From: DASPKX01 sp035627835
Lineage (GTDB): Bacteria; Verrucomicrobiota; Verrucomicrobiia; Limisphaerales; SXQI01
Reading direction: 5' to 3'
Length of the DNA: 64,000 bases
NCBI GenBank assembly: GCA_035627835.1
Contig: DASPKX010000003.1
Span: 1 to 64,000, forward strand
Part shown: one piece after another, positions 59,585 through 64,000 of the stretch
Numbering within the stretch: position 1 is the stretch's first letter
Layout: each line of letters starts with the position of its first letter
Translations under genes and position numbers: made by a program
The notes under the pieces: model-generated
What the model was told of the DNA's origin: nothing
Seen by the model: only the letters and a program-made list of their open reading frames with translations
The model's database searches: none

Positions 59585-60838
59585 CTAAAGGCCGACAAAG
59601 AGGGGTTTTAGGTGGCGGTCGTAGAGATTGAGCGTCACGTTTTCTGAGACGGTTGGCTCGAACTGGCGAAGGGCCTTTAGGTAAGTGTCGCCCTTCTTTG
59701 CCGCGATCTTAAAGCCGACGTGAAGGAGCTGGCGGAGGTCGGCGTTGAAGGATGGATTCTTCGGATCGTGACGCAGCGCGGAGACGTATTGCTCGGAGGT
59801 CCAATTGCGGACCTGGTCCGCAGTGGGCAGGTGGTCGCGGCGGATGTCGATAACGGTCGCATAGGGAGCGCTTAGCTCCTCAAGGTGGTCGAGAGCTTGC
59901 GCGTAGATTTCCTTGGCCAGGGCGAGGCCTTCACCGCCCGCTTCAGCGAGGCCGATGACTTCTTCGAGCCAGGTGGTGCCAGCCGTCTTGATATGAAGGC
60001 CAGCGCCAGTGCGCTGCAAAGCGCGGCGGATTGGCGCGTAAATCGAGAACTTATCGCTCCCAGAATGGACGCTGAGCTTCAGGTTTGCGGGCAGCCCGTA
60101 GCGCTTCACGGCGTGAGCGATAACTGCCAGGTCTTCGTTAAATTCTTTTTCGAATTGCTCAATGTTCCCAGCGTAATCGACGCCTTTGTTGAAGCGACCG
60201 GTGAATTTCGGCGCGATGGTTTGCACCGGGATTTTTTCGTCAGCGAGGGCCGCTAGTATAATGAGCAGCTCGGGCGGGGTTTGGGGCGCGTCTGTCTCGT
60301 CCATCGATACTTCGGTGATGAAGTTCCCGGCGCCTTTTGCTTGGGCAATGTGGCGATAGATTTTGCCCGCTTCCTGCACAGCCAGGAGATACTTGCCGGC
60401 GATGCGGCGGACCTCGTCGCGCGAAGTCTGAAACGGGGAGGAAATGCCGGTGATTTCAATGGACCCGAAGAGTTCGGGATGCGCGGTCACGAACGCATCG
60501 ACGTGAGCAGGGTCTGCGGGTTTGCCGATCGCGCTGGCAACATCAATGGTGAAGAAGTCGCTTGTGGCGACGAAACGATCAACGTTGGTGAGATTGATGT
60601 GGTCGGCATCGATATGAAATGGCGCTTTCCAGCCAAGTTCACGAATGGCGGCTTCGGCGGCAGCGCGAACGCTGGGGGGCTCGGAGCCGACGATGGTGTG
60701 CTCGCGGTTGGATTTATTCCAAACGGGGGATATTTGCGCGCCTTGCTCGGCCGCGAGGATGCATGCGCGAAGTTGCGCGCGCGCCTGGTGCGCGAAGCGA
60801 TCTCCCATGCCGAAGGAATATTTGGCGATGCTCAACAT
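59585..60838 (-). CDS. Tagaturonate epimerase-like protein (UxaE family)
   Basis: 417 residues. The N-terminal YSFGMGDRFAHQARAQLRA, IDADHINLTNVDRFVATSDFFTIDVA, EVSMDETDAPQTPPELL and SVHSGSDKFSIYAPI follow the UxaE family of tagaturonate/fructuronate 3-epimerases. It is the last gene of a five-gene minus-strand run, two bases after the amidohydrolase stop. The run otherwise looks like L-fucose oxidation, so it may epimerise another acid sugar. Confidence 0.8.
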   Translation of the reverse strand: MLSIAKYSFGMGDRFAHQARAQLRACILAAEQGAQISPVWNKSNREHTIVGSEPPSVRAAAEAAIRELGWKAPFHIDADHINLTNVDRFVATSDFFTIDVASAIGKPADPAHVDAFVTAHPELFGSIEITGISSPFQTSRDEVRRIAGKYLLAVQEAGKIYRHIAQAKGAGNFITEVSMDETDAPQTPPELLIILAALADEKIPVQTIAPKFTGRFNKGVDYAGNIEQFEKEFNEDLAVIAHAVKRYGLPANLKLSVHSGSDKFSIYAPIRRALQRTGAGLHIKTAGTTWLEEVIGLAEAGGEGLALAKEIYAQALDHLEELSAPYATVIDIRRDHLPTADQVRNWTSEQYVSALRHDPKNPSFNADLRQLLHVGFKIAAKKGDTYLKALRQFEPTVSENVTLNLYDRHLKPLFVGL

Positions 60839-60840
60839 GA

Positions 60841-61680
60841 TTATGAAACCTTGAGGTTGTAAAAACGAATGGCGTTATCGCCGAGAAATTTCTGCTGGGT
60901 TGCGGCGGGAAATTGAGCGAGGTAGCTCGTCGCCAATTGCATAACCTCTGCGTGGGATTCAGCGGCGTTCAGGGCGACAGGCCAATCAGAGCCGACCATG
61001 AGTCGATCGTCACCGAAAGCCTCCCAGGCGACATCCAGGAATTTGCGGAAATGATCAGGCGCCCAGCCATTCCATTCTGCCTCGGTGACCAGACCGGAAA
61101 TTTTGCAGCTGACGTTTGGTTGCGCCGCTAGCTCACGAATCTGAGTCGCCCAAGGCTCCAGAGCGCCATCCTTGATGTTCGGCTTGGCCATGTGGTCGAG
61201 CACGAAGCGTTGCTCGGGAAATTTGCTCGCAAGAGCGATGGCTGCGGGAAGCTGTTTTGGGTAAATGAGAATGTCGTAGGCAAGGTTGAAGCATTTCAGT
61301 TGGCGGATGCCATTCTGAAAATCTGCGCGGAGCATGAAGTTGTCGTCGGGCTCATCCTGCACAACGTGGCGAACGCCGACGAAATGCGGGTCATTGGAAA
61401 AGACCGTGAGCTGCTGGGTGAGCTTGTCCGAACGAAGATCCACCCACCCGACAACACCCGCGATGAAACGATGCTCGCGCGCGAGTTCGAGGAGCCATTG
61501 CGTTTCTTCAAGAGATTGGCGGGCCTGGACTGCAACGCAGAAGTCAAAGCCCGAGCGGTCGAGTTCCGGCTTGATATCCTTTGGGAGAAAACTGCGTTTG
61601 ATCGCCCAGGTCGGCTGAATCCAGGGATACTCCGCTTGGGAGTAGATCCAGAAGTGCTGGTGGGCATCGACCTTTGGCAT
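60841..61680 (-). CDS. Amidohydrolase of the lactonase type (L-fuconolactonase-like)
   Basis: 279-residue TIM-barrel amidohydrolase: N-terminal VDAHQHFWIYSQAEYPWI (metal site), GVRHVVQDEPDD, FVLDHMAKPNIKDG, NVSCKISGLVTEA and LMVGSDWPV. This set is typical of L-fuconolactonase/L-rhamnonolactonase-like enzymes that open sugar lactones. In the operon it would act on the lactone made by the dehydrogenases just upstream (3-base gap to the Zn-dehydrogenase stop). Confidence 0.85.
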   Translation of the reverse strand: MPKVDAHQHFWIYSQAEYPWIQPTWAIKRSFLPKDIKPELDRSGFDFCVAVQARQSLEETQWLLELAREHRFIAGVVGWVDLRSDKLTQQLTVFSNDPHFVGVRHVVQDEPDDNFMLRADFQNGIRQLKCFNLAYDILIYPKQLPAAIALASKFPEQRFVLDHMAKPNIKDGALEPWATQIRELAAQPNVSCKISGLVTEAEWNGWAPDHFRKFLDVAWEAFGDDRLMVGSDWPVALNAAESHAEVMQLATSYLAQFPAATQQKFLGDNAIRFYNLKVS

Positions 61681-61683
61681 ACG

Positions 61684-62712
61684 TTATTCAACCGTGACCA
61701 TGGCTTTGATAACGCCGGTTTCGGGCTTCGTATACGAAGGGAAGCGCGCAATCAGCTCATCGAAGGTTGTGCGATGCGTGATCCAAGGATCGGTGTTGAG
61801 TTGCCCATCTTCAATGGCTGAGATGATGCGCTTGAACTCGGAAGCCACAGCGTTGCGGCTGGCCATGATCGTTAGTTCACGGCGATGCAGCACTGGCGCA
61901 TGCAGGAATGAGATTTCCTGCTGAGTGATGCCGACGTAAACGAGGCGGCCTGCGAACGCGCAGTAATTCAGCGCATGCCCCATGGACTTGTTGCTGCCAG
62001 TGGCGTCCACGACCAGGTCAGGCATTTGGCCGTTCGTGGCCTTGCGGAGGGCCTCCATTTCTGCGCCGTCGCCTTTAGCCAGAATTGTCGTTTGCACCCC
62101 CATGACATTGCGGCAGAAATCCAGGCGCTGCTGGTTCATATCCATGACGATGGTGCGAGCACCGGAGAGCTTTGCGAACTCGATTACGGATAGGCCAATC
62201 GGACCCGCGCCGATAACGAGCACGTTCTCGCTGGGCTTGGCTGCGCCGCGGTTAATAGCATGGCAGCCGATGGCGAGTGTTTCCACAAGAGCCAGCTGCT
62301 CGAAGGAAAGTTTCTTTGAAGCATGCAGCTTGCGGGCTGGGATGGTGAAGAAGGGGCGCAACCCGCCGTCGCAATGGACGCCGAGCGTCTGGTTGTTCTC
62401 GCAGCAATTCGTGTGGCCGCGCTGGCAGGCGTAGCATTGCTGGCAGTTTAAATAAGCTTCGATCGCGCAACGATCACCCACGCGGACGTTCGTGACACCT
62501 TCGCCGAGGGCGACTACTTCCACGCCGAGTTCATGGCCAGGAATGCGTGGGTAGCTGAAGAAGGGCATCTTGCCGAGGTAGCCGGAGATGTCGGTGCCGC
62601 AAATGCCGACATTATGCACACGCACAAGAGCGTCGCCGGGGCCGGGTGGCACGGGTTCGGCAATGTCGATCTGACGCCAATGTTCGGGCCGTTCGAGTTG
62701 GAGCGCTTTCAT
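61684..62712 (-). CDS. Zinc-dependent alcohol/polyol dehydrogenase
   Basis: 342-residue medium-chain dehydrogenase. VGICGTDISGYLGKMPFF and GHELGVEVV form the catalytic zinc site; NCQQCYACQRGHTNCCENN is the structural four-cysteine zinc site; VLVIGAGPIGLSVIEFAKLSGARTI binds NAD(P). ATG 62712 overlaps the aldo-keto reductase stop (TGATG); a longer upstream frame runs inside that gene. It probably oxidises a sugar acid or sugar in the same pathway. Confidence 0.9.
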   Translation of the reverse strand: MKALQLERPEHWRQIDIAEPVPPGPGDALVRVHNVGICGTDISGYLGKMPFFSYPRIPGHELGVEVVALGEGVTNVRVGDRCAIEAYLNCQQCYACQRGHTNCCENNQTLGVHCDGGLRPFFTIPARKLHASKKLSFEQLALVETLAIGCHAINRGAAKPSENVLVIGAGPIGLSVIEFAKLSGARTIVMDMNQQRLDFCRNVMGVQTTILAKGDGAEMEALRKATNGQMPDLVVDATGSNKSMGHALNYCAFAGRLVYVGITQQEISFLHAPVLHRRELTIMASRNAVASEFKRIISAIEDGQLNTDPWITHRTTFDELIARFPSYTKPETGVIKAMVTVE

Positions 62713-63644
62713 CAGTTGTTCTCGGGCAAACCTTCCTTGTGGCCGATGTTTTTGACCGGCGCGAAGATGGTCTGAACTTCGCCCAGCAAATCGTAATCGA
62801 GCGGCTCTTGGATCCATTGCGCCCATTTCCGAATGTTCTCTGGATTTGCGGAACCAGCAATGGTGGTCGCAATGTCTGGGTGCGCGCAGGAGAACTGCAG
62901 CGCAAGCTTCGCGATGTCAGTGCCTTTCTTTGCGCAATGCTCAGCGGCCTTGCGGGCGGCGGCTTTCACATCTTCAGGCTCCTTCAGCCACTTGGGGAGA
63001 GGAGCGTTTGTGAGAAGGCGCGCGCTGAAGGGCCCAGCGTTCATCGCGCCAATGCCGCGCTCCTTTAGGTAGGGGAGCGTTTCGTCAGCGAACCGCGTGT
63101 TCTGCAGCGTGTATTGATTGTAGCTGAGGACGCAATCCACGGAGGTTTGGTCGCAGATGAATTTAAAGATTTTTTGCGGGTATCCGCTGAAACCGATATA
63201 GCGGATCTTCCCCGCGGCTTGGGCTTTGCGCAGGGCTGGGATAGTTTCATCCACGATCTGCTGCATGGGCACGAATTCAATGTCGTGGCAGAGCATGATG
63301 TCAATGTGGCCGGTGCTCATCCGATGGAGGCTGACATCCACGCTCTCAGCCACGCGTTTCGCGCTGAAATCGAAGTGCTGCAGATCGTAGCGGCCGAGCT
63401 TGGTGCAGAGCATGTAGCTCTCGCGGGGAACCTCGCGGAGGGCGACACCGAGCAAGACTTCGCTCATGCCACGGCCATAAAAGGGCGATGTGTCAATGAA
63501 GTTCAGCCCGCAATCGAGCGCGACACGCACGGAGCGGAGGGCCTCGTCCATGGTGACGTTGCGGAATTCCTGGCCAAGGGAGGAGGCGCCGAAACTGAGC
63601 ACCGGAACCTTGAGCCCTGTTTTGCCTAGAGGACGATGTTGCAT
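62712..63644 (-). CDS. Aldo/keto reductase, sugar dehydrogenase-like
   Basis: 310 residues. QHRPLGKTGLKVPVLSFGASSLG, FIDTSPFYGRGMSE with the catalytic Tyr, LCTKLGRYD (Lys), and IDIMLCHDIEF (His) mark the family; the overall pattern resembles L-galactose / L-fucose (D-threo-aldose) dehydrogenases. In this operon it would oxidise L-fucose or a like aldose to the lactone. One base separates it from the FucU-like stop. Confidence 0.85.
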   Translation of the reverse strand: MQHRPLGKTGLKVPVLSFGASSLGQEFRNVTMDEALRSVRVALDCGLNFIDTSPFYGRGMSEVLLGVALREVPRESYMLCTKLGRYDLQHFDFSAKRVAESVDVSLHRMSTGHIDIMLCHDIEFVPMQQIVDETIPALRKAQAAGKIRYIGFSGYPQKIFKFICDQTSVDCVLSYNQYTLQNTRFADETLPYLKERGIGAMNAGPFSARLLTNAPLPKWLKEPEDVKAAARKAAEHCAKKGTDIAKLALQFSCAHPDIATTIAGSANPENIRKWAQWIQEPLDYDLLGEVQTIFAPVKNIGHKEGLPENN

Positions 63645-63645
63645 G

Positions 63646-64000
63646 TTAAGATTGTCGGCAGCCCATCACGAGGAGGAGGTTTGCCCAAAGAGCCTGGTCG
63701 GCCGTTTGGATGGTGAGGACGTGGTCGGGAGAGTTAACCTTGTCGTAGAAATCCCACTTTTGAATCGGCGTCAGGTCGAGGTTGAGGCCGGCTTTGCGCA
63801 ATTCCATGCGGTATTCATTCCAGACTGGAGGCTCCCCTTGCATGGCATATGGATCATCCGCAGGGATGCCCATGGTGTGCGCGTGATCGATCGGCACGGC
63901 GCTGAGGAGGGCGCGTAATACCTGGCTGCAAGTCACCACGCCAGGGCTGAGGTTGAGGGAGACGAGTTTGGCATTTGGACCACGCTTCGTGGAGGCCGGG
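63646..64000 (-). CDS. FucU/RbsD-like sugar mutarotase (N-terminus outside window)
   Basis: About 118 residues are visible to the window edge; the frame stays open beyond 63939 to 64000 without a stop, so the gene starts outside. The text AKLVSLNLSPGVVTCSQVLRALLSAVPID, the central PVWNEYRMEL and the C-terminus ILTIQT-like VLTIQTADQALWANLLLVMGC fit FucU/RbsD proteins, which interconvert alpha and beta anomers. FucU at the head of the run supports L-fucose as substrate. Confidence 0.75.
   Translation of the reverse strand, partial: PASTKRGPNAKLVSLNLSPGVVTCSQVLRALLSAVPIDHAHTMGIPADDPYAMQGEPPVWNEYRMELRKAGLNLDLTPIQKWDFYDKVNSPDHVLTIQTADQALWANLLLVMGCRQS

Noticed and set aside
1..64000. Prophage, insertion sequence or integrative element
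   Set aside because: No transposase, integrase, phage structural gene or flanking direct repeat was seen; only short REP-like units.

Overview
The window looks like chromosome of a Gram-negative PVC-superphylum bacterium, most likely Verrucomicrobiota of the Pedosphaera/Limisphaerales type. The reasons are the large exported 'PVC-type' propeller/HEAT/CxxCH proteins, several DUF1080 proteins, FG-GAP, beta-helix and FN3 secreted proteins, a TonB-dependent receptor, an LptF/G permease, and short palindromic repeats with a 'GGCCTACCAT' flank. This taxonomic call is inference. Coding density is high; no gap exceeds 300 bases, and I saw no phage, insertion sequence or CRISPR array.

Layout: 1-7366 holds the end of ppdK, hemL, an M50-like TPR membrane protease, an orphan HydE-like radical SAM enzyme, a ParE-type toxin-antitoxin pair, an SRPBCC protein, a SirB1-like protein and a membrane protein. 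7514-11919 is a tight operon scpA-scpB-pheA-kdsD-esterase, followed by tRNA-Gly(GCC). 12173-17694 holds small unknown genes, DUF488, an SbtA/SbtB-like bicarbonate transporter with its PII-like partner, two Hsp20 chaperones and a DUF6807 protein. 17838-26962 holds a class V aminotransferase, gltX, a TonB receptor, a cupin, an LptF/G permease, a PmtA-like methyltransferase, and a response regulator coupled to DsrE-like genes and a 59-residue ORF.

27190-42951 is the most distinctive part. A secreted FN3/C25-like protein and a 1540-residue heme protein are followed by a compact run: FG-GAP protein, propeller dehydrogenase-like protein, HEAT-cytochrome-DUF1080 protein, GH84 glycosidase and a GNAT protein. 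The last two genes together match, in order, the catalytic, stalk and acetyltransferase-like parts of animal O-GlcNAcase, split into two overlapping genes. The whole run reads as an oxidative and hydrolytic system for (amino)sugar glycosides.

42962-46473 on the minus strand is folP-cdaA-cdaR-glmM, a c-di-AMP/cell-wall-precursor operon. Then come mscL, a cluster of hairpins, and an 1089-residue surface protein with eight Ig-like repeats and a probable Cys-Gln thioester domain. 50818-57250 has a xylose-isomerase-like gene, a DUF421 protein, ychF, a fused MBL-exonuclease/ATP-dependent DNA ligase and a DUF1080 protein. 57405 to the end has a beta-helix protein and a minus-strand sugar operon (FucU-like mutarotase, aldo-keto reductase, Zn-dehydrogenase, lactonase-like amidohydrolase, UxaE-like epimerase) that fits non-phosphorylative L-fucose-type catabolism.
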